Below are positions 28,154 to 37,913 of a stretch of 64,000 nucleotides of DNA, piece after piece. Source of the DNA: Vibrio astriarenae (GTDB lineage Bacteria > Pseudomonadota > Gammaproteobacteria > Enterobacterales > Vibrionaceae); the NCBI RefSeq assembly GCF_010587385.1, contig NZ_CP047475.1:1612001-1676000 (forward strand), in the 5' to 3' direction. The stretch's first letter is position 1. Every line of letters begins with the position of its first letter. A program made the translations under genes and the position numbers. Under the pieces are notes generated by a model. It was given only the letters and a program-made list of their open reading frames with translations. It did no database searches and was not told where the DNA came from.

Positions 28154-29593
28154 ATGAAAAAAGTTCTCGTGTTAGGCGCCTCGGGTTATATCGGATCACA
28201 ACTTCTCCCTATCCTGGCTAGTAGAGGTTACAAGGTCACAGGTGCAGCTCGTCAACTGGAATACCTAAAAGCACGTGTGGAACCCGCACCCAACCTATCA
28301 CTGGTTTATCTCGACCTTGCAGATGCTGAAGAAACGCAAGGATTGATAGCACAGCATGACATCGTGTTTTTTCTCGTCCATGGTATGGCACACGGCTATG
28401 ACTTTGTCGACTACGAACTCTCGCTGGCTGTAAATGTCAAAAACGCTCTTAATCACAGTAATGTTGAACACGTTATTTACCTCAGCGCGATACAACCACA
28501 GACCGCTGACTCAGAACACCTAAAGGCAAGGCGTGAAACGGGAGCCATATTGCGCCAATCAAAAGTGCCTATCACAGAGTTGCGCGCAGGTGTCATCATT
28601 GGCCCAGGCTCAGCCGCTTATGAAATCATGCGTGATTTTGTCATGAATCTTCCAATGCTGGTAACGCCAACTTCTGTCGATTCAAAAGCTAACCCGATTG
28701 CGTTGGAAAATCTCAACTTCTACTTAATGTCGGTCGTTCAGGAACACCCTCAAGAGAGTGTTATCTACGAAGTGGGCGGACCTCACTCTCTCACTTATCG
28801 TGAACAGTTTCAGATCATTTGTGAGGCCAATCAAAGGCCCTTTAAGATCTGGACGACACCGATGTTGACACCGAGATTAGCATCACAGTGGTTGGGTACC
28901 GTTACTTCTGTTCCAGCTGCAGTAGGGCGTGCGTTGCTTGCAGGGTTAGAACATGATTTCGTTGCCAATGACCAAGTCATAAAAGCGAAATACCCGCAAG
29001 ATTTGATCCCTTTTCAACAAGCTGTCGAGCAATCAATTAGCCAAGACGGTGAGTTCCTTCGCTCAAACGTTTGGGGCTATGACCCAACTGCCCTTAAACG
29101 TTGGCAACCCGGATACGGTTACTACCCAAAGCAAGCGGGGGCAACCTTTAAGACCAGCGCTTCGCTTGCCTCATTGTGGAATATTGCAAAGCAGTTAGGC
29201 AGTCGAAAAGAGGGCTATTTTTTCGCGAATCCGCTTTGGCGCCTAAGAGAGTGGCTAGATATCCTTTTTGGTGGCGGCCGCCCTATTCGCCGCGAGCCTG
29301 ATGGTCCTGAGCTCAAAGTCGGTGATCATATTGATTCTTGGAAGGTTATTCGAGTAGAAGCCCCGAAGTTCTTATCTCTACTTTTTGGAATGAAAGGGCC
29401 AGGGTTGGGCCGATTAGAGGTACAGCTGGAAGATTTTGGAGAGGAAAGGCAAATATCAATAACCGCTTGGTGGCATCCTAAAGGCTTTGCTGGCCTACTC
29501 TACTGGTTTGCCATGATGCCTGCACACCTCTTCATCTTTAGAGGAATGGTAAGAGCCATCGCTAAAAAAGCTATGGCTCTTGATACACAATGA
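28154..29593 (+). CDS. NAD(P)-binding protein with C-terminal DUF2867
   Basis: Protein of 479 residues in two parts. Residues 1 to about 300 are an atypical short-chain dehydrogenase or epimerase-like Rossmann domain (VLGASGYIGSQLLPIL at the start). The canonical YxxxK pair is not obvious, as in NmrA/YbjT-like redox-sensing members. Residues 325-479 are DUF2867, a polyketide-cyclase-like fold (FFANPLWRLREWLDILFGG, AWWHPKGFAGLLYWF). The combination is common in proteobacteria. The reaction is not known. AAGGAG lies 10 nt before the ATG. It ends six bases from the convergent DUF2913 gene. Confidence 0.85.
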   Translation: MKKVLVLGASGYIGSQLLPILASRGYKVTGAARQLEYLKARVEPAPNLSLVYLDLADAEETQGLIAQHDIVFFLVHGMAHGYDFVDYELSLAVNVKNALNHSNVEHVIYLSAIQPQTADSEHLKARRETGAILRQSKVPITELRAGVIIGPGSAAYEIMRDFVMNLPMLVTPTSVDSKANPIALENLNFYLMSVVQEHPQESVIYEVGGPHSLTYREQFQIICEANQRPFKIWTTPMLTPRLASQWLGTVTSVPAAVGRALLAGLEHDFVANDQVIKAKYPQDLIPFQQAVEQSISQDGEFLRSNVWGYDPTALKRWQPGYGYYPKQAGATFKTSASLASLWNIAKQLGSRKEGYFFANPLWRLREWLDILFGGGRPIRREPDGPELKVGDHIDSWKVIRVEAPKFLSLLFGMKGPGLGRLEVQLEDFGEERQISITAWWHPKGFAGLLYWFAMMPAHLFIFRGMVRAIAKKAMALDTQ

Positions 29594-29599
29594 CCTGAT

Positions 29600-30262
29600 T
29601 TAGTCCGCTTTGAAATTCAGAGGAATTTCCGCCAGACGATCCCCTTGGTTATTTGGGAAAACAAGGTATTCACCGTGGTATTTGACGTTGGATTTATAGT
29701 CGGTCACTTTATGCACCATAAACCCTGCGTTCATCGCCATTTCAACAAACTGTGCGTGGTTGCCGCGCACAAACCAGCTCATTGGCTTCACCATGAGCTC
29801 ACCATCAAAACAATCGTCACATTGATTTGAACACAGTGCCAGTGAGTTTAAACCCTCACTAAAGAACTGAACCTTACCAGCATTAACCAGTGGCTCTGCC
29901 GTTGATACGTCCCAATTTTCGGCAATCATTTGATCAAGAAACTTCTCAATCATCGCATCGGTAACTGGATCACCTGCCGCGTTCTCTTGAAAGAATTTCG
30001 CGTAGTAGGCAGAAATACGCTTAAACAAGAACTCTAATGCCGCATCATTGCCTTTTGAGCGACCGGCTTTTTGCCAGCGCGTCAAATCTTGACTGACTAC
30101 TCGGCCAAATCGTTGCTGCTTGAGCGCTTTGGTGACCCAGCGTACCAAAAAAAGGTTGTTTGCCACTGGAGCGTTGACTGCTTTCCCTTGACGATGCAGT
30201 TCTGCTAGCTCCTCTAGAGCACTGTTAACAACATCTTGGATATCTTGACTATAAAGAGACAT
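29600..30262 (-). CDS. DUF2913-family protein
   Basis: Protein of 220 residues, probably cytoplasmic, with no signal peptide or membrane segment. The N-terminal stretch VNAPVANNLFLVRWVTKALK resembles DUF2913, a family confined mostly to Vibrio and relatives with no known function. Two cysteine pairs in LALCSNQCDDCFDGE might bind a metal; this is an observation only. It follows the Bcr/CflA gene by three bases on the same strand, so the two are probably cotranscribed. Confidence 0.7.
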   Translation of the reverse strand: MSLYSQDIQDVVNSALEELAELHRQGKAVNAPVANNLFLVRWVTKALKQQRFGRVVSQDLTRWQKAGRSKGNDAALEFLFKRISAYYAKFFQENAAGDPVTDAMIEKFLDQMIAENWDVSTAEPLVNAGKVQFFSEGLNSLALCSNQCDDCFDGELMVKPMSWFVRGNHAQFVEMAMNAGFMVHKVTDYKSNVKYHGEYLVFPNNQGDRLAEIPLNFKAD

Positions 30263-30265
30263 AAA

Positions 30266-31480
30266 TTAAGCCTTTCTAGAGAGAGTAATATAAAAAGTAG
30301 CCGACAGAACTGAACAGATAGCCATCATCAGAAGCATTGGCCACGCTTTATCACCCGGTAGGCTAGCAACAATAACACCGATCACGGAGCCCAAACCAAA
30401 ACGCAGTGTCCCCGCTAGCGAAGCTGCGGTGCCCGCCATATTTGGATAGCCGCTCAATAGTAGCCCCATGGTATTACTACCTATGGTAGAAAGCGTTCCG
30501 ATAAATAGGACAACAAATGGCACAATCCCCCACAGACCCAAGTCAAGGAACCAAGCAATAAAGAGACCTAAACCTGCGAGTAATTGAACACACAATGCAA
30601 AACGTAGCATGTTGTGAGAGCCAACGCGCTTAACAAAGCGACCATTAAGACTTGTCATGATTATCATGGCGACAATGTTGAGTCCAAACAAGTAACCAAA
30701 ATGCTGGGGTTCAACGCCATAGATATCAATGTAGACAAACGAGCCTGCGGTTAAGAAGGCAAACATGCCCGAAAAAGAGAACGCGCCACAGAACATAAGG
30801 CCAATCGCAACCGGGTTAAGCAGAAGCTTAAAGTAGTTACGCAGTGTGGTGCCCATTCGCAGAGGACTGCGGTTTTCTACTGGCAGCGTTTCAGGGATAC
30901 GGAACATGACTAACGCAATCACTAGCATCGAAAACGCCGCTAAGACCCAGAAAATCCCGCGCCAGCCAACCCATACTGCAATGTAACCCCCGATCATTGG
31001 GGCGATTAACGGAGCAATCGTGATAACAAGCGTGACAAATGACATCGCGCGAGCAAAGTCTTCACGCTCAAACATGTCACGGACAACCGCTTGAATAATG
31101 ACAGCCGCTGCTGCACCTGCGAAACCTTGCGCGGCTCTGACATAAGTCAGTGAATCAATGTCCGACACCGTTGCACTGATGATGGCAGCAAGCATAAAGA
31201 ATAGAGTGCCGCCAATAAGCACCGGGCGACGACCATAGCTGTCAGATATCGGGCCATGAATCAGCTGGCCAATCGCAAAGCCGGCGGTGTACATCGTAAG
31301 GGTGATTTGTACTTCACCCGGCGTTACATTGAGGTCACGCGCAATATCCGGCATGGCCGGCAGGTACATATCAATGGCTAGAGGTGTCAACGCACCTATA
31401 GCACCCAACACCATAAACAGCACAAAATTAAGTGATGGGTTCTCCGCTGCCGAGCTTGAGGAATGATTTGAGGATGTCAT
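30266..31480 (-). CDS. Bcr/CflA-family drug exporter
   Basis: Major-facilitator exporter of 404 residues with twelve membrane segments. The segment YLPAMPDIARDLNVTPGEVQITLTMY and the loop GPISDSYGRRPVLIGG are the standard Bcr/CflA signatures. Relatives export chloramphenicol, bicyclomycin or florfenicol by proton antiport. The gene lies six bases after rsuA and three before the DUF2913 gene, forming a likely three-gene operon. An association of bcr with rsuA is also seen in E. coli. Confidence 0.92.
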   Translation of the reverse strand: MTSSNHSSSSAAENPSLNFVLFMVLGAIGALTPLAIDMYLPAMPDIARDLNVTPGEVQITLTMYTAGFAIGQLIHGPISDSYGRRPVLIGGTLFFMLAAIISATVSDIDSLTYVRAAQGFAGAAAAVIIQAVVRDMFEREDFARAMSFVTLVITIAPLIAPMIGGYIAVWVGWRGIFWVLAAFSMLVIALVMFRIPETLPVENRSPLRMGTTLRNYFKLLLNPVAIGLMFCGAFSFSGMFAFLTAGSFVYIDIYGVEPQHFGYLFGLNIVAMIIMTSLNGRFVKRVGSHNMLRFALCVQLLAGLGLFIAWFLDLGLWGIVPFVVLFIGTLSTIGSNTMGLLLSGYPNMAGTAASLAGTLRFGLGSVIGVIVASLPGDKAWPMLLMMAICSVLSATFYITLSRKA

Positions 31481-31486
31481 TAGTCG

Positions 31487-32191
31487 TTATTTATTCCAGA
31501 TAGAGTCAATTTCTAGTTGAGTAAGGAAGCGGTAATCACCTGGCTCTAGTGATTCATCGAGCTCGATCTGGCCGATTTTTTCACGATGGAGTTGTTCGAC
31601 TTTATTACCAAGCGCGGCAAACATGCGTTTAACTTGGTGGTATTTCCCCTCTGAAATGGTCAACAACAACTCGTTCTCTGCGTAGTTTACGATTTCCATC
31701 TTAGCTGGCGCTGTCGGTGCAGTTTCATTACGCAGTTCAATGCCCTGAGCCACTTTCTCTGCATAATCATCGCCAATCGCGTCGGCAAGCCACACACGAT
31801 ACACCTTCTCACACTTATGCTTTGGAGAGGTGATTCGATGTGACCATTGACCATCGTCGGTAATCAAAACCAAGCCAGTTGTGTCTACATCAAGACGTCC
31901 CGCAAAGTGCAAGCTTTCCATCTTTGGCTCATCAAGAAGGACAAATGCCGTATGGTTGAAACCATCTTCATGTGAACAAACAAAACCATCGGGTTTATAA
32001 AGCATAATGTAGCGAGGGCCCGGTTTAGCGATTGGTCTATCTTGCCAAGCAACTTGCCCCTCTTCAGAGACTTTGTATGAACCACTTTTTTGCACCTCAC
32101 CGTCGACGGTGACTTCACCACTTTTGATGATTTTGGTTGCTTCTTTGCGGGTTGCACCTAAGGCATCACACAGATATTTATCTAAACGCAT
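31487..32191 (-). CDS. rsuA: 16S rRNA pseudouridine-516 synthase
   Basis: RNA-modifying enzyme of 234 residues that isomerises U516 of 16S rRNA. An S4 RNA-binding domain occupies residues 1-60 (MRLDKYLCDALGATRKEATKII). The catalytic aspartate is in GRLDVDTTGLVLITDDG, the hallmark of the RsuA/RluB/E/F group, and EGKYHQVKRMFAALGNKV closes the active site. GAGG lies 7 nt before the ATG. It is first in the operon with the Bcr/CflA and DUF2913 genes. Confidence 0.94.
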   Translation of the reverse strand: MRLDKYLCDALGATRKEATKIIKSGEVTVDGEVQKSGSYKVSEEGQVAWQDRPIAKPGPRYIMLYKPDGFVCSHEDGFNHTAFVLLDEPKMESLHFAGRLDVDTTGLVLITDDGQWSHRITSPKHKCEKVYRVWLADAIGDDYAEKVAQGIELRNETAPTAPAKMEIVNYAENELLLTISEGKYHQVKRMFAALGNKVEQLHREKIGQIELDESLEPGDYRFLTQLEIDSIWNK

Positions 32192-32279
32192 ATCGACCTC
32201 ACTAACATTTCTATGCAGCGCAGTATACAGAGAAATCTCTATACTGCGAGGCCAATGGCGTTAATTGACATTAATTGGC

Positions 32280-33182
32280 CTAATTTAATAGCGATTGAAC
32301 AACGATTGAGCGAAGCCAATGATTCGCCTGATTATTTTCTAGCTTTTTCGGCCAGCACACCCAAACCTCTATTTTATTGATCTCGAAAGGTATCTCTAAC
32401 AGACGAATATTGAGGTTCGATTCAAATTCTCGGGCTAGTCGAGTCGGACTGAGGCCCAATGCTTCACTGTGCGCCACGGTATAAAGCATTGAATATAGCG
32501 AGTTGTGCTCACTGTGCGTTCTACGTTCAGGCAAAGGTTCCTTTGCTAGTGTCTCAGCAGCGCGGTTGTCAAATCTTCTCAGGTTTAACTTAGCATGTGC
32601 CTCTGAGAAATATTGAGAATAGCTGATTGAGTCTCCTACCCTCGGATGTTGCTTGTTCACGACACAGCATATGTCCTCATGTGTCACCAGTTTAGAAGCG
32701 ACACCGCCAAGAGACGGCGGGATATAATCAACAACAAGATCCACTTCACCTGTGAGTAGCGCATCGTAAATCTGCTCTTCATTGGGTGGTAAGGCAACGC
32801 ATATAATATCCGCATTGCTTGTATTTACCGCCTCCAACTTGGTAATCATATCCGCAATGAAAATATCAGGGACGAATACCTTAAATGAGCGATTGGTCTC
32901 TTCCGACGAGAACTTCTCGTAACCAAGGATACTCATCTCTATTGTTTCGAATGCTGGGGCCACCTGCTTAAACAGATCATGCGCGACAAATGTCGCTTCA
33001 ACGCCAACGTTTTTACGTTGAAACAGTGTTTCTCCCAATTGATTATTCAGACGCTTAATTGCGTGACTGACCGCTGAAGGCGTTAAATCTAGTTCCTCGG
33101 CGCTCATGGAATAAGAACCCGTTTTGTAAACATTCAAGAACACACGTAGCAGATTGAGATCAAAGTGATTGGTTTTGGGCAT
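32280..33182 (-). CDS. LysR-family transcriptional regulator
   Basis: Regulator of 300 residues. The helix-turn-helix lies at residues 8-60 (LLRVFLNVYKTGSYSMSAEELDLTPSAVSHAIKRL, with the usual LysR recognition helix). The remainder is the LysR effector-binding fold, of the NodD/LeuO-like branch. It lies downstream of the alkyl sulfatase on the same strand, behind that gene's terminator. It may control the sulfatase, but only proximity supports this. Confidence 0.9.
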   Translation of the reverse strand: MPKTNHFDLNLLRVFLNVYKTGSYSMSAEELDLTPSAVSHAIKRLNNQLGETLFQRKNVGVEATFVAHDLFKQVAPAFETIEMSILGYEKFSSEETNRSFKVFVPDIFIADMITKLEAVNTSNADIICVALPPNEEQIYDALLTGEVDLVVDYIPPSLGGVASKLVTHEDICCVVNKQHPRVGDSISYSQYFSEAHAKLNLRRFDNRAAETLAKEPLPERRTHSEHNSLYSMLYTVAHSEALGLSPTRLAREFESNLNIRLLEIPFEINKIEVWVCWPKKLENNQANHWLRSIVVQSLLN

Positions 33183-33221
33183 ATCGTCATTCTCAATAAC
33201 ATACTGTTCAGTCCATAGAAC

Positions 33222-33247
33222 AAAAAAAGCCCTTGCAAAGCAAGGGC
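33222..33247 (-). terminator. Terminator of the alkyl sulfatase operon
   Basis: On the minus strand GCCCTTGC-TTT-GCAAGGGC is followed by seven T. It lies about 35 bp after the sulfatase stop. Confidence 0.9.
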
Positions 33248-33281
33248 AAAGACAAGTTTTACAACTTAACTATCGGAAATC

Positions 33282-35333
33282 TTATCGGTTGATTGGTGAC
33301 ACACCAGTTGCCGACTTACCAAAACTGTATCCACTGTGGTCTTGTGGCAGTGCCATCTTGAACCAGAACTCAAAGTCATCTAAGTAAGCTGTCAGAGCTG
33401 ACATCTTAGACAGGTCACCCTCTACTTTCGCCTTGCCGCTTTTCAGCAGCTCTTGAAGCGTTGTTTGTTGAAGTAGCATCAAGGTGATGTCTGAACGATT
33501 CACAGTCAGGGTGAAATCAGCATTAGGTACATCAAACCCTTCAATGTTGCTCATGCGGCCGTTACTTGCTTCGATCGCATACTTTGCATCTTCGTCCGGA
33601 ATAACAAGATTTGCGTTCATGTTAAAGCTATCTAATGCCGCTTTCGGTCCGTTGAATCGTACCGCCATGAAATTCAAGAAATCACGCGTTGGCATTGCTT
33701 GAATTAAGTCAGGTGTTACAGCTTTAGTCGATTGGACTTCGACGACACCATTACGCAGCTCTGATGCACCCGCAAGAAACACGTTTCTCTCTCCCGATGA
33801 TTCTGACTGAAAACCCAACTGCTCAAAACAGTCTGCTTGCAGGTAGCGCGCTTGCATGTTTTCAGGGTTAGCAAAAACAACGTTATTGACGACAGTTGCA
33901 CACCAGCGATACTCACCATTTTCAAACGCTTTCTTACCTTCGGCGATGATCGTGTCCTCACCCATCATTTGAGTGTACTTTGTTGCTTGATCAACCGAGT
34001 TTAAGTGAAGCAGGGTTGCTGGGTTCATATCAAAGTAACCAATGTATTTGTTCGCAACCGCTTTTGCGTTGCGGTGGTATGAGCCGTGATAGCCGCGTGT
34101 ATACCATTGGTCAGCAAGAGGCTTTGGAACAAAGAACTCATCTTGAATGTCAGTAATGCTCACACCGTGGTTGATGAGGCGCAGCGTTTCATCATGCAGG
34201 TAGCCGTACATATCACGCTGTCCACGCAAGTAGTCTTGGATATTGTCATTACCCCAACGTGGCCAACCATGAGAAGCGAAGAGTAACTCAGCTTCACCAC
34301 CGAACAGGTATAGCGCTTCGTTAATAGAATCTGCCCATTGCAATGTGTCGCGAACAAATGCGCCACGCAGTGTATAAACGTTATGAAGACCCGCTACCGT
34401 CGTCTCTGCACCCCAGTATGCTTTGTATGCTGGGATATAAGTGTTCATCTCTGATGGCGCTTCTGTATCCGGTGCATTTTGGAAAACCATTTCCAAGCCA
34501 TCAACGGTCAGCGTTTCAATGTCCTCTTCTACTTGGTGAGTAGGTAGAATCAAAGACAAGCCGCCATTTGCAACACCTTTACCAATAGCCGCATCAACCT
34601 GGCCTTTAGGGCTCTTGGCTAAGGTATTGCCGTATTGGAAAACTACACGACGAGCCATGACATTACCCGCTAGAACATTTTCAGAGATAGCAAAGTCAGA
34701 GAAAGCGCGAGGAGCTAATATCTCAACCTCACCATTATCCACTTGATCTTGTGATACGATGCCTTTCACCCCACCAAAGTGGTCACCGTGTGAATGGGAA
34801 TACACCACCCCTTTAATCGGTAGATCACCATCTTTAGCGTGCTGCTTAAATAGTTCATAGGCCGCCGCAGCCGTTTCAGGAATCGTTAATGGATCGAAGA
34901 CCACCCAGCCATTTTCAGAGCGAACAAAGCTTACCTGAGCCAAATCATAGCCACGAACTTGATAAACCTTCCCTGGTAAGATCTCATAGAGACCGTGTTC
35001 CATATTGAGCTCCGCCTGACGTTGCATCGAAGGATGGATGGAATCGTAGTCTTTACCTTGTAACAGATAGTCATAGCTACCCAGTTCCCAAACCACATTG
35101 CCGTTCGCATCTCTAATCTCTAGATCACTGACGCGCGCGATAAACCCTTTACGAGCCAGTTCCCAGTCTTCTTTGTCTGCAAAAGGCAGGCTTTCACGCA
35201 GTTCGTTTTGAAACTCGACTGTGTGTTGACTCGCCGGTTTTTGGTCAGGGGTAAAAGTTGGGAGCGACGCAGCCGCGAAAGCGGGCACAGAAATCGCAAA
35301 AGTGACTGCCGTTGTTAGGGTAGAAAGTTTCAT
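33282..35333 (-). CDS. Secreted alkyl sulfatase, SdsA/BDS1 type
   Basis: Type III sulfatase of 683 residues that hydrolyses primary alkyl sulfates such as dodecyl sulfate to alcohol and sulfate. A signal peptide covers about residues 1-22. The metallo-beta-lactamase zinc motif is SHSHGDHFGG (H180, H182, D184, H185). It is followed by the alkyl-sulfatase dimerisation domain, and from about residue 560 by the SCP2-like domain that binds the alkyl chain (VNRSDITLMLLQQTTLQELL, GKAKVEGDLSKMSAL). Length and domain order are complete. The small exported protein gene lies 32 bp upstream and is probably cotranscribed. Such enzymes let bacteria detoxify or feed on sulfated surfactants. Confidence 0.93.
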   Translation of the reverse strand: MKLSTLTTAVTFAISVPAFAAASLPTFTPDQKPASQHTVEFQNELRESLPFADKEDWELARKGFIARVSDLEIRDANGNVVWELGSYDYLLQGKDYDSIHPSMQRQAELNMEHGLYEILPGKVYQVRGYDLAQVSFVRSENGWVVFDPLTIPETAAAAYELFKQHAKDGDLPIKGVVYSHSHGDHFGGVKGIVSQDQVDNGEVEILAPRAFSDFAISENVLAGNVMARRVVFQYGNTLAKSPKGQVDAAIGKGVANGGLSLILPTHQVEEDIETLTVDGLEMVFQNAPDTEAPSEMNTYIPAYKAYWGAETTVAGLHNVYTLRGAFVRDTLQWADSINEALYLFGGEAELLFASHGWPRWGNDNIQDYLRGQRDMYGYLHDETLRLINHGVSITDIQDEFFVPKPLADQWYTRGYHGSYHRNAKAVANKYIGYFDMNPATLLHLNSVDQATKYTQMMGEDTIIAEGKKAFENGEYRWCATVVNNVVFANPENMQARYLQADCFEQLGFQSESSGERNVFLAGASELRNGVVEVQSTKAVTPDLIQAMPTRDFLNFMAVRFNGPKAALDSFNMNANLVIPDEDAKYAIEASNGRMSNIEGFDVPNADFTLTVNRSDITLMLLQQTTLQELLKSGKAKVEGDLSKMSALTAYLDDFEFWFKMALPQDHSGYSFGKSATGVSPINR

Positions 35334-35365
35334 AAAACCTCTGGAAATTATTGTTGTTGTAAAAT

Positions 35366-35863
35366 CTAAATAAACGAGACAGTCATAAGGTGTTCGAAGT
35401 CACTCGATAGATCTGAGTTCACGATGACACCGAGTTTTTGTGCCATTTCGAACGAAATTTGCCCCCGAACCATAGAAACAATCACATCAATGTCTGTTAC
35501 AACGACACCTTGATATTGGTCTTTCGGCACTTCGTGAGCTCGGATGGCGATACGCTCACCATCAGCTAACAGCCGATAAAAATGCTGACCCGATGCATCA
35601 AATAGGGTGATATCGAATGTTTCACCGTCGTACTGGTCTGTCATTTTTTGCAGCATTAGGTACTGTACTGTTGCCCAGTTAGAACGATTTGAACGCGTCA
35701 TCATTCCATCCAGTTCTGCGTGATGAAAAGCAACGGCCACCTCAAAAGTGCCTTGGGGTGTTGCGAATATCGCACCATCTACCCCACCATCCGCTAAACA
35801 GGCTTGTGCAGAATTGACATTGACCAAGCCAAGCAGTGCAGTAATGAGTAGTTTGAGTTTCAT
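35366..35863 (-). CDS. Small exported protein upstream of the alkyl sulfatase
   Basis: Unrecognised protein of 165 residues with a clear signal peptide (LLITALLGLVNVNSAQA, residues 4-20). A mature cysteine follows the signal (ACLADGG), but the context is not a good lipobox. No other domain is recognised. It starts 158 bp from the divergent radD and ends 32 bp before the sulfatase on the same strand. A joint role with the sulfatase, for example in the periplasm or outside the cell, is an inference from position. Confidence 0.75.
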   Translation of the reverse strand: MKLKLLITALLGLVNVNSAQACLADGGVDGAIFATPQGTFEVAVAFHHAELDGMMTRSNRSNWATVQYLMLQKMTDQYDGETFDITLFDASGQHFYRLLADGERIAIRAHEVPKDQYQGVVVTDIDVIVSMVRGQISFEMAQKLGVIVNSDLSSDFEHLMTVSFI

Positions 35864-36021
35864 TCGCGCCTCATTAGTTCGTTTTGATAGGCGTAGATTA
35901 TCAATCTAGCCATTGAATCAAAATCACCCAAGCTTTCATTCAGATGTGAATTAAATTCATGTAGAGACTAATTAAACGTGGAGTGTATAATCCGAATTCA
36001 AATCTTTAACCTCTGCGCTCA

Positions 36022-37758
36022 ATGTATACTTTACGCCCCTATCAAGCTGATTCAGTCAAAGCCGTTATCCACTATTTCAGAAAAAACCAGACACCCGCAG
36101 TGATTGTTCTCCCCACAGGTGCCGGCAAGAGTCTCGTTATCGCAGAGTTAGCGAGATTAGCGAAAGGTAAAGTATTGGTGCTGGCTCACGTCAAAGAGCT
36201 GGTAGAGCAAAACCACGCTAAATATGAAGGCTATGGTTTAAAAGGTGCTATTTACTCGGCTGGGTTGGGCAGAAAGGAGACGGAAGAACAAGTTGTGTTC
36301 GCTTCCGTTCAATCGGTGGTGAGAAACCTTCACGACTTTAAACATCAGTTCTCGCTGCTCGTTATCGATGAGTGTCACCGCGTACCCGACAACAAGGACA
36401 GTAGCTACCAAAAGGTGATCGCCCACTTAAAAGAGTTAAACCCCGGAATCAAAGTGCTGGGATTAACCGCAACACCCTATCGTCTCGGTATGGGTTGGAT
36501 TTATCAGTATCATACTCGAGGGTTAGTTCGCACCGATGAAGCTCGCTTCTTTCGAGATTGTATTTTTGAGTTACCTATTCGCTATCTGCTCGATGAAGGC
36601 TTCCTCACGCCTGCACAAATGATTGATGCTCCGGTGCTAAGCTATGACTTCTCTCAACTAAAACCCGCAACCACCGGACGTTATAAAGAATCTGAACTCG
36701 ATCTGGTCATCGAGCGTTCCAAAAGAGCGACACCACAGATTGTTCAACAGGTCATTCAGCAGGCACAAAACCGTCACGGTGTCATGATCTTTGCGGCCAC
36801 GGTACGTCATGCGCAAGAGATCTTCTCACTGCTTCCTGAACAGCAAGCGGCGATTGTCATCGGTGATACGCCAACACCCGAACGTGACAGTATTATCAAT
36901 CGCTTCAAAAACCGTGAAATCAAGTATCTCGTTAACGTGTCTGTGTTAACAACAGGTTTTGATGCACCGCATGTTGATTTGATTGCCATATTACGACCCA
37001 CTGAGTCTGTCAGTTTATATCAACAAATCGTCGGGCGTGGGCTGCGTTTATCAGAAGGAAAGACCGAATGTTTAGTACTCGATTATGCCGGTAATAGCTA
37101 TGACCTTTACCAGCCGGAAGTGGGTGACCCTAAGCCGGACTCAGACAGTGAAATCATCACCATTCCCTGCCCCGCTTGCGGCTTTAACAACAACTTTTGG
37201 GGTAAGCTCGACAGCAACGGCTTCCTATTAGAGCACTTTGGCCGCCGCTGCCAAGGCTATTTTACCGACGATGACACAGGCGAGCGTGAGCACTGTGGCT
37301 ATCGTTTTCGAGCAAAGTATTGCAATGAATGTGGTGCTGACAATGATATCGCCGCGCGCATCTGCCACGAATGTGATGCAACACTAGTCGACCCAGACAA
37401 AAAACTCAAAGAAGCACTCGATCTTAAGGATGCACTCGTTTTCGAGTGTTTATCTATGACACTCAATGTGCATAAAGACCGGACCGGAAAATCGAGCCTT
37501 AAAGTCACCTATCAAGGGGAAAATCAGGCCCAAGTTCATGAGTTTTGGTCACTAAACACTCAAAAGCAAAAACAGACATTTGCTAAACAGTTTGTGCGCC
37601 CTCATTTAGCGGATAAACATAACCCATACAACGCCCTAACGGCTAAACAGGCCTCAGACAATCAACATCGCTTTCGACCACCACAGTTCGTAATTGCTCG
37701 AAAATCAGGCCGTTTTTGGTCACTACGTGATAAAGTGTTTGCAGATGAGCTAAATTAG
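36022..37758 (+). CDS. radD: RadD-family DNA repair helicase
   Basis: Superfamily 2 ATPase of 578 residues, the counterpart of E. coli RadD (YejH), which acts in double-strand break repair and recombination intermediates. Walker A is PTGAGKS (residues 31-37), motif II is DECH (116-119), motif III-like is GLTATPYRLG, and motif VI is QIVGRGLRL. The C-terminal part holds a zinc cluster built from CPAC, CNECG and CHEC pairs, as in RadD. Length and domain order are complete. Divergent from the small exported protein gene, with 158 bp between. Confidence 0.94.
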   Translation: MYTLRPYQADSVKAVIHYFRKNQTPAVIVLPTGAGKSLVIAELARLAKGKVLVLAHVKELVEQNHAKYEGYGLKGAIYSAGLGRKETEEQVVFASVQSVVRNLHDFKHQFSLLVIDECHRVPDNKDSSYQKVIAHLKELNPGIKVLGLTATPYRLGMGWIYQYHTRGLVRTDEARFFRDCIFELPIRYLLDEGFLTPAQMIDAPVLSYDFSQLKPATTGRYKESELDLVIERSKRATPQIVQQVIQQAQNRHGVMIFAATVRHAQEIFSLLPEQQAAIVIGDTPTPERDSIINRFKNREIKYLVNVSVLTTGFDAPHVDLIAILRPTESVSLYQQIVGRGLRLSEGKTECLVLDYAGNSYDLYQPEVGDPKPDSDSEIITIPCPACGFNNNFWGKLDSNGFLLEHFGRRCQGYFTDDDTGEREHCGYRFRAKYCNECGADNDIAARICHECDATLVDPDKKLKEALDLKDALVFECLSMTLNVHKDRTGKSSLKVTYQGENQAQVHEFWSLNTQKQKQTFAKQFVRPHLADKHNPYNALTAKQASDNQHRFRPPQFVIARKSGRFWSLRDKVFADELN

Positions 37759-37779
37759 CGAATTTATTACTGAATTCTG

Positions 37780-37913
37780 TTGCCCAGGTCAACTTTCAAT
37801 GATAGTATCCGCGCTCGCTTTCACAGTAATGTCTTACTGAGGAAGTTAAACTACGACAACAAGGTCGCATTGTTGACGTGAAACTTAATTTTACTAATTT
37901 GAGAGTAAATACT
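37780..37913 (+). promoter_or_regulatory. rplY promoter and hairpin leader
   Basis: TTGCCC (37780-37785), 17 bp, then TAGTAT (37803-37808) is a plausible sigma-70 promoter. The leader of about 100 nt folds two short hairpins, CAGTAA-tgtc-TTACTG (37824-37839) and CAACAA-ggtcgca-TTGTTG (37857-37875). Ribosomal protein leaders often mediate autoregulation, but no such role is shown for this one. Confidence 0.5.
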
